64,000 nt of DNA from Azoarcus sp. DD4 (GCF_006496635.1 NZ_CP022958.1:3968001-4032000), one strand, 5' to 3'; numbered from the stretch's first letter, positions 1 through 8,444 are shown. Numbers and translations are program-made. Notes: generated by a model from the letters alone, not told the origin.

Positions 1-299
1 CGGTCGTAATCCTCGAAGTGGCCGTCGAAGAACAGCACCCGGCGCTTTTCGGTGTCGAGCGCCACCGCGCGGCCGCGCAGCTGACGGATGCGCAGCTTGT
101 CGAAATGGCCTTCACCCTTGCGCAGATAGGTGCCGCGCTCGTCGATGTTCTCTTCCAGCAGGTAGGGAATCGCCATGCGCGAATACGGCGGCGCATCCTC
201 GTTGCCGACCAGCACGATCTCGTCCTGCGGCGCCACGCGGCGCAAGGTTTCGGCAGCCACCACGCCGGCGGGGCCGTTGCCGAGTATCAAGTGTTTCAT
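1..299 (-). CDS. aorC: AorC-like FAD/NAD(P)H oxidoreductase subunit (partial, cut by window edge)
   Basis: Only the first 99 residues are present; the gene runs off the left edge. The start MKHLILGNGPAGVVAAETLR is a Rossmann dinucleotide fold (GxGPAG, residues 8-13) typical of FAD-dependent pyridine-nucleotide oxidoreductases, followed by SRMAIPYLLE, usual in nitrite-reductase-like flavoproteins. It follows aorB by about 110 nt on the same strand. In Aromatoleum-type aldehyde oxidoreductase this third subunit carries FAD and passes electrons between the Fe-S subunit and NAD(H). The fold is seen; the AorC assignment comes from operon order. Sequence ahead of the ATG contains a usable purine-rich site. 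Confidence 0.8.
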   Translation of the reverse strand, partial: MKHLILGNGPAGVVAAETLRRVAPQDEIVLVGNEDAPPYSRMAIPYLLEENIDERGTYLRKGEGHFDKLRIRQLRGRAVALDTEKRRVLFFDGHFEDYD

Positions 300-408
300 G
301 GGAAATCCTCGATGGCAGGCCGCCTTCAGCCATGCGGTTGAAGGCGGCGATCATCATCCCGGGCGGCGGGCCGGAGCCCGCCCCCGATGCAGACCCGCAA
401 CGGGCCGG

Positions 409-2256
409 TCAGAGACCGAGACGTGCCAGCGTGTCCGCCGTCGGCACGCCCTCGGGCGTCCAGCCGCGCACCTGGTAGTACTCCGGCAGCATCTTCGCGA
501 GGCCGTTCACCAGCCCCTTGGCCGGACCGGTCTTGGCCGGTTCGGTGGTCAGGCGCGGCGGCAGGTTGTCGTCCTTGGCGGTGAAGCCGGCGGCGTTGTT
601 GAACTGGCGCTCCATGTTCCAGATGCGCTCGCCCACCTCGTTCAGCTTGTCCATGCTCCAGTCGCCTTCGCAGGCGGCGGCCAGCTGCGGCTGCACGTCG
701 GCCAGCGTCCAGGCGAAGCTGGTAAACACGCAGATGCCAGCCGAATCGAACACCGCGGTCGCATCCTGGAAGGCCTTCACCAGTTCCGGCTTGCCCTCGG
801 TGACGAGCGGATCGGTCTTCACCGGGATGCCCAGCACTTCGGAGGCGACGGTGTAGCCGCGCAGGTGGCAGGCGCCGCGGTTGGAGGTGGCATAGGCCAG
901 ACCCATGCCCTGGATGCCGCGCGAGTCGTAGGCGGGGAATTCCTGCCCCTTCACGCTCATCGACAATTCGGGGTGGCCGTACTTTTCGCACAGGCGCTTG
1001 GAGCCGAGGCCGATGTCCTTGCCGAAGCCCTCGCCGGCGGCGGTCATCTCCACCAGCTTCGCCAGCGCCTCGGCCGAACCGAAGGGCGCGTCGATGCCGA
1101 TCTGCTCCTTGGTCAGCACGCCCATGTCGTAGAGCTCCATCACCGCGCCTATGGTGGCGCCGAAGGAGATCGGGTCCATGCCTTGCTCGTTGCAGATCAG
1201 GTTGGCGTACTGCAGCGCCTCGAGGTCGCCGACGCCGTTGGCCGCGCCCAGCGCCCAGGCCGCCTCGTACTCCAGACCGCCGGAGGCACCCCAGTACTTG
1301 GGACTGTTCTTGACGGTGAAGTGGCCCTTGTCGATCTCGGAGATGCGGCCGCAGGCGATGGTGCAGCCGAAGCAGGCGGCATTGGTCACCAGATGCGCCT
1401 TGCCGTCGGTCGGCCGCTTCTCGTGCATGGCTTCGGCGGAGATCTTGCCGGCGTCCTCGAACTGCACGTCGCGGTGATTGCGGGTGGGCAGTGCGCCGAT
1501 CTCGTTGATCACGTTCATCAGCACCTGGGTGCCGTACTTGGGCAGGCCCTGGCCGGTGACGGCGTTGTCGGCAAGCACCTTCTTGGCGTCGGTGGTCGCC
1601 TTGAGGAAGGCGCCGAAATCCTTGATCCCGGATACGCCCTTGGTGCCGCGCAGCGCCACCGCCTTGAGGTTCTTCGAGCCCATCACCGCGCCCACGCCGG
1701 AACGCCCGGCGGCACGATGCAGGTCGTTCACCACGCAGGCAAACAGCACCTGGTGCTCGCCTGCGCTGCCGATCGACGACACCCGCACCAGCGGATCCTG
1801 CAGCTCGTGCTTGATGGTTTCTTCGGTTTCCCAGCAGCTCTTGCCCCACAAGTGTCCGGCGTCACGCAACTCGGCCTTGTCGTTCTCGATGTAGAGATAG
1901 ACCGGCTTGGGCGATCTGCCTTCGAAGACGATCATGTCCCAGCCGGCGAACTTCAGCTCGGCGCCGAAGAAACCGCCGGAGTTGGAACAGGCGATCGCGC
2001 CGGTGAGCGCGCCCTTGGTCACCACGGTGTAGCGGCCGCCGGTCGATGCCATGGTGCCGGTGAGCGGACCGGTCGCCATGATCATCTTGTTGTCGGGCGA
2101 CAGCGGATCGACCTTGGGATCGATCTCGCTGACGAGGTATTTGGTCGCCAGCCCGCGCGAGCCCAGGTATTCCTGCGCCCACTGCATGTTCAGCGGCTCT
2201 TCGGTACAGGTGCCGGCGGTGAGGTTCACCCGCAGGACTTTGCGATTCCAGCCCAT
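409..2256 (-). CDS. aorB: Tungsten-dependent aldehyde ferredoxin oxidoreductase, large subunit
   Basis: A 615-residue protein, the normal length of the AOR family, which oxidises aldehydes to carboxylic acids (or the reverse) at a tungsten bis-pyranopterin site in the cytoplasm. The N-terminal pterin-binding domain contains GPLTGTMASTGGRYTV (about 63-78) and GVGAVMGSKNLKAV (187-200), both AOR hallmarks. Cys295, Cys298 and Cys302 (CFGCTIAC) are three ligands for the [4Fe-4S] cluster. ATSNRGACHLRG is a conserved late motif. The start at 2256 is preceded by a GAGGA ribosome site and lies 11 nt after aorA, so the two are coupled. Neighbours aorA and aorC give the AorABC composition described for Aromatoleum aromaticum. 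The metal, tungsten rather than molybdenum, is inferred from the family. Confidence 0.95.
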   Translation of the reverse strand: MGWNRKVLRVNLTAGTCTEEPLNMQWAQEYLGSRGLATKYLVSEIDPKVDPLSPDNKMIMATGPLTGTMASTGGRYTVVTKGALTGAIACSNSGGFFGAELKFAGWDMIVFEGRSPKPVYLYIENDKAELRDAGHLWGKSCWETEETIKHELQDPLVRVSSIGSAGEHQVLFACVVNDLHRAAGRSGVGAVMGSKNLKAVALRGTKGVSGIKDFGAFLKATTDAKKVLADNAVTGQGLPKYGTQVLMNVINEIGALPTRNHRDVQFEDAGKISAEAMHEKRPTDGKAHLVTNAACFGCTIACGRISEIDKGHFTVKNSPKYWGASGGLEYEAAWALGAANGVGDLEALQYANLICNEQGMDPISFGATIGAVMELYDMGVLTKEQIGIDAPFGSAEALAKLVEMTAAGEGFGKDIGLGSKRLCEKYGHPELSMSVKGQEFPAYDSRGIQGMGLAYATSNRGACHLRGYTVASEVLGIPVKTDPLVTEGKPELVKAFQDATAVFDSAGICVFTSFAWTLADVQPQLAAACEGDWSMDKLNEVGERIWNMERQFNNAAGFTAKDDNLPPRLTTEPAKTGPAKGLVNGLAKMLPEYYQVRGWTPEGVPTADTLARLGL

Positions 2257-2267
2257 GGTCGTCCTCC

Positions 2268-2747
2268 TCAGGCGGCAGAAGTGGCAGTGGTGTTGGCCTT
2301 GGCGGCCCAGGCGCGCATGCGGTCGAGCCCGGTCCAGTCGGCATCCACGTAGGTGATCGCCGCGGTGGGACAGGCCTTGGCACAGGCGGGATCGCCCTCG
2401 CACAGGTCGCACTTCTGGACCTTGCCGGAGACCTGGTTGTAGTTGATCGTGCCGAAGGGGCAGGCGATCGTGCACACCTTGCAGCCGACGCAGGTGTCCT
2501 CGAACACCATCTTGGCACCCGTCGTCAGATCGAGGCGGATCGCATCGACCGGACAGGAGTGCATGCACCAGGCATCGGTGCACTGGGTACAGGTGTAAGG
2601 GACCTTGCGCCCCTCATGCTCGAAGTTGAATACCTTGATCAGCGAGTTGCTGGGATTGATGACGCCGGTGTGCTCGTAGGAACAGGCCATCTCGCATTGC
2701 AGACAGCCGGTGCACTTCGCCGGGTCAATGAGCAGCGATTTCCACAT
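2268..2747 (-). CDS. aorA: Polyferredoxin-like small subunit of aldehyde oxidoreductase
   Basis: This 159-residue Fe-S protein has 16 cysteines in four ferredoxin-type groups (C12/15/18/22, C53/56/61/65, C86/89/92/96, C113/116/122/126), enough for four [4Fe-4S] clusters. Such subunits carry electrons between the tungsten subunit and the FAD subunit. It has no signal peptide, so it is cytoplasmic. It is the first gene of the minus-strand aor operon, and its ATG at 2747 follows a GAAGGAG ribosome site. Upstream (2792-2811) lies a perfect dyad that could be an operator. A plain DMSO-reductase-type beta subunit looks similar, but the direct link to aorB decides the name. Confidence 0.92.
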   Translation of the reverse strand: MWKSLLIDPAKCTGCLQCEMACSYEHTGVINPSNSLIKVFNFEHEGRKVPYTCTQCTDAWCMHSCPVDAIRLDLTTGAKMVFEDTCVGCKVCTIACPFGTINYNQVSGKVQKCDLCEGDPACAKACPTAAITYVDADWTGLDRMRAWAAKANTTATSAA

Positions 2748-2791
2748 CGATGTCTCCTTCGGTGGGTTCGGTTGCGGTTTTGACGCGCAAC

Positions 2792-2811
2792 GTATGAAGC
2801 ATTGTTCATAC
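2792..2811. promoter_or_regulatory. Perfect dyad upstream of aorA
   Basis: GTATGAA, six bases, then TTCATAC form a perfect 7-bp inverted repeat 44 nt upstream of the aorA start, in the 135-nt gap between the activator gene and aorA. It could be an operator or a leader hairpin. I saw no convincing -24/-12 sigma-54 element in this gap, so how aorABC is transcribed is open; read-through from the upstream regulator gene is possible. Confidence 0.5.
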
Positions 2812-2882
2812 CTACCTTCAACACTAGACCGCGGCGGATGCCAGTCAAGACGAAGGAGGTTCGGGTTTTTCCGCCAGTACGA

Positions 2883-4919
2883 TCAGACGATGCGTCCGAT
2901 CTTGCGGTAGAGGGTGTTGCGACTGATGCCCAGGCGGCGGGCCGCTGCCGAAACGTTGCCACCGACTTCACGCATGACCACGGCGATCGCCTCCAGCTCG
3001 ATCTGGTCGAGGCTGCGGCCACCGGTGGCGATGGCCGGCGCCGCCGCAACCGGCGTGGCGGCTGCCGGCTGCCGTGGCAGGCTGCGTTCCTCGATCCGCG
3101 CGCTCTCGCCCTCGTCCATGGCGTCGGCGCCGAACAGCTCCTCCGGCAGATGCACCGGGCGGATCTCGTCCTCGCCCTCGTCCAGCAGGGCTACCGCGAC
3201 GCGGATCACGTTCTGCAGCTGGCGCACGTTGCCCGGCCACGGGTAGCGTTCGAAGAAGGCCATCACCTCGGCGCCGATGTGCACCGTGCGCGACTCGCCG
3301 ACTTCGGCGGCGAGGATGTTGTCCACGATGCGGCCGATGTCGCTGCGTTCGCGCAGCGGCGGCAGCGTCACCGTGAGGCCGTTCACCCGGTAGTAGAGAT
3401 CCTCGCGGAAGCTGCCCTTCTGCACCGCGTCGCGCAGCAGACGGTGGGTGGCGCACACCAGCGAGATATCCACCGGCACCTGCCGCATCGCCCCGATCGG
3501 CGTCACACTGCGCTCCTGCAACACCCGCAGCAGGCGCGCCTGCATGCCGAGCGGCATGTCACCGATCTCGTCCAGGAAGAGCGTTCCGCCATGAGCCTGC
3601 TGGATCTTGCCGATCGCGCCTTCGCGCCGCGCGCCGGTGAAGGCGCCGCCGACATAGCCGAAAAGTTCGGATTCGATCAGGTTTTCAGGGATCGCCGCGC
3701 AGTTGAGCGCAACGAAGGGGCCATCGCGGCGCGGGCCGCTGTAGTGGAAAGCGCGGGCGAAGAGCTCCTTGCCGACGCCGGATTCGCCCTGGATCAGCAG
3801 CGGGATGTCCTTGCCCAGCACCCGCGACGAACGGTCCAGCGCCAACTGCAGGCGGGCGTCGCCGGTGGCGAGGCAGGCCAGGGTGACGCGGCCGCTCTTC
3901 GGGTCGCAAGGCGCTTCGGCCGCTACGGCGCGGGCCGTCACCGCCGGCCGGGCCGGGCTCGGCGCCGGCACCTCGGTGCGCGGCGGCAGGTTGCTCTTGA
4001 GACGGGCATAGACGCGTTCGCCGCGCCGCGCCTCCATCGCCTGCAAGGAACCGGGATCGCGCCGCGAGCGATCGAAGAAGACATCGAGCGAGACGCGGAA
4101 CACGTTGCCGAAAGCCAGGCCACCGGGGTCCATCTCGCCAATGCCGAGCGCCTCGCGCGCCACCGGATTGGCGCCGACGATGCAGCCGTCGAGCGACACC
4201 GCGAGCAGGCCCTCCTGGAGACTGCCCACGCATTCCGGCCGGGCATGCACCGCGATCAGGATCTGACGGGCGAATTCCACCTCGAACAGCCGCTTCTCCA
4301 GCAGCTGGGCCGACAGGCGCACCAGCCCCATGGTATGGCGCTGGTTGCTGCGGTAATCGCCGGAGATGTCGAGCACCCCGGCCAGGCCACCGCAGGGCTT
4401 GAACACCGGCGCGGCGCTGCAGGTGAGCACGCCGTTGCGCTCGAGGAAGTGCTCGGCGCCGAGCACCTCCACCGGCATCCGCTCGATGAGCGCCGTGCCG
4501 ATGGCATTGGTGCCGCGCAGGCTCTCATCCCACGACGCCCCCGGCTGCAGGGCAACGCGCTGGGCGCGGGCAACGAAGTCCGGATCGCCCAGGCTGTGCA
4601 GGATCACGCCATTGAGATCGGCAAGGATGACCATGCTGCCCGAGGCACGGATCTGCTCGAACACATGCTCCATGATGCCCGCCGCGTGATTCAGCAGTTG
4701 CTCGCTGCGCTCGCGCGCCTCGGTCAGCTGCGCCCGCCCTTCCGGATCGCCGTTACCGACGGCCAGGGCATCGACACCGCCATCGCGGCAGCGCAGCCAG
4801 GACCGCAGGACTTCCGACGGCACATCGCCTTCGGGCTCCTCGCCGCGATCGAAGAATCTTCGCCTCGCCGCCTGCACCTGCTGGACATGCGCGTCCATGG
4901 CCATCAACTGACCTTTCAT
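2883..4919 (-). CDS. Sigma-54-dependent activator, AcoR-like (GAF-AAA+-Fis)
   Basis: A 678-residue enhancer-binding protein. The N-terminal GAF-type sensor region (about 80-215) contains GTNAIGTAL and EHFLERNGVLTCSAAP, as in AcoR-type regulators of acetoin and alcohol catabolism. The AAA+ domain has Walker A GESGVGKE (378-385), the sigma-54 contact loop GAFTGA (425-430) and Walker B GGTLFLDEIGDM (444-455). The C-terminus ends in a Fis helix-turn-helix (NVSAAARRLGISRNTLYRK). The start at 4919 was chosen because a strong GGAGGAGGAGGG site precedes it; the frame is open further upstream but without a better site. It is divergent from the pedF operon, which has a perfect sigma-54 promoter, and lies upstream of aorABC on the same strand. 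All functional motifs are intact. The effector is unknown. Confidence 0.93.
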   Translation of the reverse strand: MKGQLMAMDAHVQQVQAARRRFFDRGEEPEGDVPSEVLRSWLRCRDGGVDALAVGNGDPEGRAQLTEARERSEQLLNHAAGIMEHVFEQIRASGSMVILADLNGVILHSLGDPDFVARAQRVALQPGASWDESLRGTNAIGTALIERMPVEVLGAEHFLERNGVLTCSAAPVFKPCGGLAGVLDISGDYRSNQRHTMGLVRLSAQLLEKRLFEVEFARQILIAVHARPECVGSLQEGLLAVSLDGCIVGANPVAREALGIGEMDPGGLAFGNVFRVSLDVFFDRSRRDPGSLQAMEARRGERVYARLKSNLPPRTEVPAPSPARPAVTARAVAAEAPCDPKSGRVTLACLATGDARLQLALDRSSRVLGKDIPLLIQGESGVGKELFARAFHYSGPRRDGPFVALNCAAIPENLIESELFGYVGGAFTGARREGAIGKIQQAHGGTLFLDEIGDMPLGMQARLLRVLQERSVTPIGAMRQVPVDISLVCATHRLLRDAVQKGSFREDLYYRVNGLTVTLPPLRERSDIGRIVDNILAAEVGESRTVHIGAEVMAFFERYPWPGNVRQLQNVIRVAVALLDEGEDEIRPVHLPEELFGADAMDEGESARIEERSLPRQPAAATPVAAAPAIATGGRSLDQIELEAIAVVMREVGGNVSAAARRLGISRNTLYRKIGRIV

Positions 4920-4972
4920 CCCTCCTCCTCCTTCTCCGCTTCCCGCATCGCTTTTATTGTCTATTACGGGAG

Positions 4973-5008
4973 TGTCACAAAACTTAGCACCTGCCACGTT
5001 TCGCAGCA
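4973..5008. promoter_or_regulatory. Two 17-nt direct repeats, 19-nt period: candidate activator binding array
   Basis: TGTCACAAAACTTAGCA (4973-4989) and TGCCACGTTTCGCAGCA (4992-5008) start exactly 19 nt apart and share TGyCAC-N8-AGCA. The pair lies about 127 bp upstream of the sigma-54 promoter at 5135 and about 55-90 bp from the divergent activator start, which is the usual place for enhancer-binding protein sites. The rest of the 317-nt gap (4920-5237) holds the promoter and leader; no gene was seen in it. Confidence 0.5.
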
Positions 5009-5134
5009 ACCGGTCAAAACCGGGCTCACGACCACCATTCAGCAAGTTCCTTGCCAATTCGCGCCATTTTGACGACCCGCCCGGACCGCCGGACAGGAAG
5101 GCGGGACCGGCCCCGCCATCGGCTCCGGCAACAG

Positions 5135-5150
5135 TGGCACAGCCTTTGCA
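5135..5150 (+). promoter_or_regulatory. Sigma-54 (-24/-12) promoter of the pedF operon
   Basis: TGGCACA-GCCT-TTGCA matches the sigma-54 consensus with the required GG/GC spacing. It lies 88 nt upstream of the cytochrome c550 start and faces it. The divergent gene encodes a complete sigma-54 activator, which is the likely regulator. Confidence 0.88.
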
Positions 5151-5237
5151 GAGGAGGGAGCAACCGGATCAAAAATCCCGGTGACGGCCCCAACGGCCAT
5201 TCACATATCAGACACGAGCACAAAGGAAGTGGAAATC

Positions 5238-5675
5238 ATGAAGACCAAGGAGACGATGACCCTCAAGCTGCGCAAGGCCATGCTGGCGGCCCTGTTGAGC
5301 GGAACCGCCGGCCTCGCCGGCGCCCACGGCGATGTCACGCCGCAGGCGGTCGACGTATCGACGCTGAAGGCGCTGGGCACCGAATGGCGGACCGCCAACC
5401 CGTATCGCGGTGAAAAAGAAGCGGTCCGCATAGGCGACTCCGCCTACAACCAGAACTGCGCCCGGTGCCACGGCCTCGGCGCCGTCTCCGGCGGCATCGC
5501 CCCCGACCTGCGCTTCCTGCCCAAGGGCGACGAAGGCGACGAGATCTTCCTGCAGCGCATCCGCAACGGTTCAACCCGTGGCGGCCGGGTTTACATGCCG
5601 CCGTTCGAAGGTATCCTGCCGCAGGAAGCGATGTGGGCGATCCGCGCCTGGCTGGAGACCGTACATGAAGATTGA
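5238..5675 (+). CDS. pedF: Periplasmic cytochrome c-550, PedF-like
   Basis: A 145-residue class I cytochrome c with a signal peptide (about 1-30, ending ...GLAGAHG). One haem site, CARCHG, lies near residue 75, and MPPFEG supplies the likely axial Met. Members of this family accept electrons from PQQ-dependent alcohol dehydrogenases (PedF/ExaB role) in the periplasm. The start at 5238 follows AAGGAAG; an upstream in-frame start would put extra residues before the signal peptide. It is the first gene of a four-gene operon under the sigma-54 promoter at 5135 and overlaps the next gene by 11 nt. A related cytochrome lies at 54077-54595. Confidence 0.88.
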   Translation: MKTKETMTLKLRKAMLAALLSGTAGLAGAHGDVTPQAVDVSTLKALGTEWRTANPYRGEKEAVRIGDSAYNQNCARCHGLGAVSGGIAPDLRFLPKGDEGDEIFLQRIRNGSTRGGRVYMPPFEGILPQEAMWAIRAWLETVHED

Positions 5676-6525
5676 ACGACTGCGCATCCTTGCGCTCGCC
5701 TGCGGCCTGTTCTGCGCCGGCAGCCTCGCCGCCCATGCCGCCAGCGCCCAGACGGCGCCGGCCCTCGAAGTCCAGCAGGAAGGACGCTTGCGGATTGCCG
5801 TCTACGGCGACTTCCCGCCGTACTCCGCCAAGGGCAAGGGCATCGACGTCGCGCTCGGGCGCGAACTCGCCCGGCGCGTCGGACTCGAACCCGAAGTGGT
5901 GGAGTTCAAGGCCGACGAAGACATGAACGACGATCTGCGCAACATGGTATGGAAGGGCCATTACCTCGGCACCCGCCCTGCCGACGTCATGCTGCACGTA
6001 CCAGTCGACGCACGCCTGGCCAAGGCCAACGAGCAGGTCCGCATCTTCGCGCCCTACCATCTCGAATCGCTCGCCGTGGTGCGCGATCCGAAGCGGGTGC
6101 CGCCGGTCACGGGCTCGGCGGCGAAGGCGCTCGAGGTGTTCACCCGCGAGAAGATCGGCGTGGAAACGGCATCGCTGGCCGACGACTTCCTGCTCGGCGT
6201 GCTGAGCGGCCGCCTGCGCAACAACGTCACCCACTTCCCCACGGTCGCAGCCGCGGTTGCCGCCATGCAGCGCGGCGAGATCTCCGCCGTAATGGCCTCG
6301 CGCGCCGAAGTCGAGGCCGCGCTCGATCGCCAGGACAAGCGCTTCGAGTTGTCGGGCGTGTCGATGCCGGAACTGCGCATCAAGGGTTGGTCGCTGGGCC
6401 TCGCGGTCAAGGCCGATCATGCCGCTCTCGCCGACGCGCTCTCGAACGCGATGATCGAGATCCAGCGCGACGGCACCCTGGAGAAGATCTTCGCCGAACA
6501 CGGCGTCACCCACCAGACCCCATAA
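5665..6525 (+). CDS. Quinoprotein-dehydrogenase-associated solute-binding protein
   Basis: A 286-residue periplasmic protein of the type 3 solute-binding fold. The signal peptide covers about residues 1-28 (LACGLFCAGSLAAHA), and the mature part opens with GRLRIAVYGDFPPYS, typical of the family. Relatives are recurrent neighbours of PQQ alcohol dehydrogenases and have been proposed to help the dehydrogenase or its cytochrome rather than to serve a transporter. No ABC permease or ATPase gene is present nearby, which supports that reading. The start codon lies inside the end of pedF (11-nt overlap), suggesting translational coupling. The ligand is unknown. Confidence 0.82.
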   Translation: MKIERLRILALACGLFCAGSLAAHAASAQTAPALEVQQEGRLRIAVYGDFPPYSAKGKGIDVALGRELARRVGLEPEVVEFKADEDMNDDLRNMVWKGHYLGTRPADVMLHVPVDARLAKANEQVRIFAPYHLESLAVVRDPKRVPPVTGSAAKALEVFTREKIGVETASLADDFLLGVLSGRLRNNVTHFPTVAAAVAAMQRGEISAVMASRAEVEAALDRQDKRFELSGVSMPELRIKGWSLGLAVKADHAALADALSNAMIEIQRDGTLEKIFAEHGVTHQTP

Positions 6526-6536
6526 AGGAGACATTC

Positions 6537-7481
6537 ATGCGCCACACCATGCTGGCGTGGCTGATCGGCGGGCTGCTCGTGCCCGCCGTCGGCTTTTGTG
6601 CGCCGCTCGCCTACGTCGCGAACGAGAAATCCGGAACGGTCAGCGTGATCGACACCGCCACCGACCAGGTGGTGCGTACGCTGCGCATCAGCCAGCGCCC
6701 TCGTGGCATCGCCATCGCCCCCGACGGCAAGCGCCTCTACCTCACCGACGAGCCCACCGCCGCGCTGGTGGTGGTCGACACCGCCAACGGGCAGCCGGTG
6801 GCCAGCTGGAAGGTGGGCGAATCGCCCGAGGGCGCCCATGTGTCGGACGATGGCAAGCTGGTTTCGGTCGCGGTCGAGGACGAGGACAAGGTCGCGCTGC
6901 TCGACACTGCCAGCGGCCAGATACTCGCCAAGATCGCCGTCAAGGGCGAAAACCCCGAGCATGCGGTATTCAGTCCCGACGGCCGCTGGCTTTACGCCAG
7001 CGCAGAGGATGCGGAGCAGGTGGACGTGATCGACGTCGCCAGCCGCCGCCAGGTCGCGCAGATCCCGGTCGGCAAGCGGCCACGCGGCATCGGCTTCACG
7101 CCAGACGGCAAGCGCGCCTACGTGGCCTGCGAACTCGCCAATACGGTGTACGCGATCGACGTCGCCAGCCAGAAGGTGATCGCCACCATTCCCGCCGGCA
7201 ACTTCTCCAACGGCATCACCGTCACGCCGGACGGCAAGCGGGTATTCGTTTCCAATGGCCGTGACGGCACGGTGATGGCGATCGACACCGCCAGCAACAC
7301 CATGATCGCCACCATCCCGGTCGGGCAGCGGCCGTGGAACATGGCCATCACGCCCGACGGCGCCAAGCTCTACGTCGCCAACGGCCGCTCCGGCACGGTC
7401 AGCGTGATCGACGCCGTGCAACTCAAGCGCATGGGCGAGGTGAGCGTGGGCGAACTGCCCTGGGGAGTGGCAATACGATGA
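6537..7481 (+). CDS. Secreted YVTN-type beta-propeller protein of the quinoprotein cluster
   Basis: A 314-residue protein with a signal peptide (about 1-20) followed by seven similar units, each with a core like AYVANEKSGTVSVIDTAT and a turn like ITPDGKRxYV. This is the NHL/YVTN propeller pattern. Such propellers occur beside PQQ-dependent alcohol oxidation genes, but their reaction is not established; a scaffold or assembly role is possible. The ATG at 6537 has AAAGGAG just upstream, 11 nt after the previous stop. Its own stop overlaps the next start (ATGA), so all four genes look co-transcribed. Confidence 0.85.
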   Translation: MRHTMLAWLIGGLLVPAVGFCAPLAYVANEKSGTVSVIDTATDQVVRTLRISQRPRGIAIAPDGKRLYLTDEPTAALVVVDTANGQPVASWKVGESPEGAHVSDDGKLVSVAVEDEDKVALLDTASGQILAKIAVKGENPEHAVFSPDGRWLYASAEDAEQVDVIDVASRRQVAQIPVGKRPRGIGFTPDGKRAYVACELANTVYAIDVASQKVIATIPAGNFSNGITVTPDGKRVFVSNGRDGTVMAIDTASNTMIATIPVGQRPWNMAITPDGAKLYVANGRSGTVSVIDAVQLKRMGEVSVGELPWGVAIR

Positions 7482-8014
7482 GCGCGCCTCGTTACGACCG
7501 CGGCGCGATGGCCCTGCACTGGTTGCATGCGGTGCTGGTGCTGGGGCTGATCGCCTGGGGCCTTTACATGGTCGATCTGCCCAAGGGCCCGGAGCGCAGC
7601 TTCGCCATCGGCCTGCACAAGTCCTTCGGTGTCGTCGCACTGCTGTTGGTGGTGCTGCGGCTGTGGTGGCGGATGCGCCATCCGGCTCCGCCCGACCCCC
7701 GTCTGGGCGAAGTGGAGCGCAAGCTCGCCGCCGCCGGTCACCACCTGCTCTACCTGCTGCTGCTGGCAACGCCGCTGGCGGGCTATCTGTCGAGCAGCTT
7801 CACGCAGTACCCGATGAAGGTCTTCGGCCTGGTCATCCCCAAGGCCGGCTGGCCCGACGAAGCCATCAACGCCTTTTTCAACGGCGCCCACAAGCTGTTC
7901 GCCTGGAGCCTGCTCGCCCTGATCGTCATCCACCTCGCAGCGGTGCTCATGCATGCCATCAAGGGGAAGGCCGTACTCGGTCGCATGCTCCCGGGACGCG
8001 GCGCGGTGCGCTGA
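7478..8014 (+). CDS. Cytochrome b561 family membrane protein
   Basis: A 178-residue integral membrane protein with four predicted helices. Histidines suited to bind two b-type haems sit in MALHWLHAV (helix 1), GLHKSFG, HHLLYLLL and IVIHLAAVLMH. The family passes electrons across or within the membrane, often between a quinone and a periplasmic partner. As last gene of the pedF operon (ATGA overlap with the propeller gene) it could link the periplasmic cytochrome c550 to the quinone pool. The direction of transfer cannot be read from sequence. Confidence 0.87.
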   Translation: MSAPRYDRGAMALHWLHAVLVLGLIAWGLYMVDLPKGPERSFAIGLHKSFGVVALLLVVLRLWWRMRHPAPPDPRLGEVERKLAAAGHHLLYLLLLATPLAGYLSSSFTQYPMKVFGLVIPKAGWPDEAINAFFNGAHKLFAWSLLALIVIHLAAVLMHAIKGKAVLGRMLPGRGAVR

Positions 8015-8021
8015 TCAATAC

Positions 8022-8076
8022 TGCTCCAGGCTGGCACAGATGCTCCATTTCTGAACACCTGTACCAACCTGGGCAT
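8022..8076. promoter_or_regulatory. Three direct repeats with 19-nt period, without an adjacent promoter
   Basis: Units begin at 8022 (TGCTCCAGGCTGGCACA), 8041 (TGCTCCATTTCTGAACA) and 8060 (TGTACCAACCTGGGCAT), each starting 19 nt after the last. The same TGyWCCA units with the same period occur upstream of the sigma-54 promoters at 10617 and 56581/56737. Here they sit between two convergent gene ends (8014 and 8093), an odd place for an activator site. Confidence 0.5.
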
Positions 8077-8092
8077 CTCGGTAACATCCACT

Positions 8093-8416
8093 TCAGTTAG
8101 GCGCACCTGCGAGTATCCAGGCGATTACCGCCTTCAGGTCCGCATCGCTGATCTTGTCAGGGTCGTTCGGCATCATCGGGATCTGGCCCCACACCCCTGC
8201 ACCGCCTTCCCGCACCTTCGCGAACAGCTTGGCGGGCGCATCGGCCTGGCCCTGATACTTGGCCGCGACATCGCGATAGGCCGGGCCGACCATTTTCTTG
8301 TCCACCGCGTGACAGGCCACGCAGCGCGCCTTCTTGGCCAGATCCAGCGAGGCCAGTGCGGGCTGCGCCAGGCTTGCACCGGCGCACAGGACGAGAACTG
8401 CGAGTACATTTTTCAT
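8093..8416 (-). CDS. Small class I cytochrome c (c551/c552-like)
   Basis: A 107-residue protein with a signal peptide (1-22, ...AQPALAS), one haem motif CVACHA near residue 32, and a late Met (IPMMPND) that fits the axial ligand. This is the size and pattern of monohaem cytochromes c551/c552, soluble periplasmic electron carriers. AAGGAAAG precedes the ATG. It sits 28 nt downstream of the DUF779 gene on the same strand, so it may be read with DUF779 and the aldehyde dehydrogenase, unless the terminator at 8843-8870 stops transcription. Confidence 0.87.
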   Translation of the reverse strand: MKNVLAVLVLCAGASLAQPALASLDLAKKARCVACHAVDKKMVGPAYRDVAAKYQGQADAPAKLFAKVREGGAGVWGQIPMMPNDPDKISDADLKAVIAWILAGAPN

Positions 8417-8444
8417 GATCTTTCCTTACTGTTGGAGAACCGCG

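Noticed and set aside
175..2352. A 725-codon plus-strand frame opposite aorB and aorC.
   Set aside because: It mirrors the aor genes and shows no family-like motif.
2821..2840. GATGCCAGTC upstream of aorA as part of a minus-strand -24 element.
   Set aside because: The matching -12 GC is not at the required distance.
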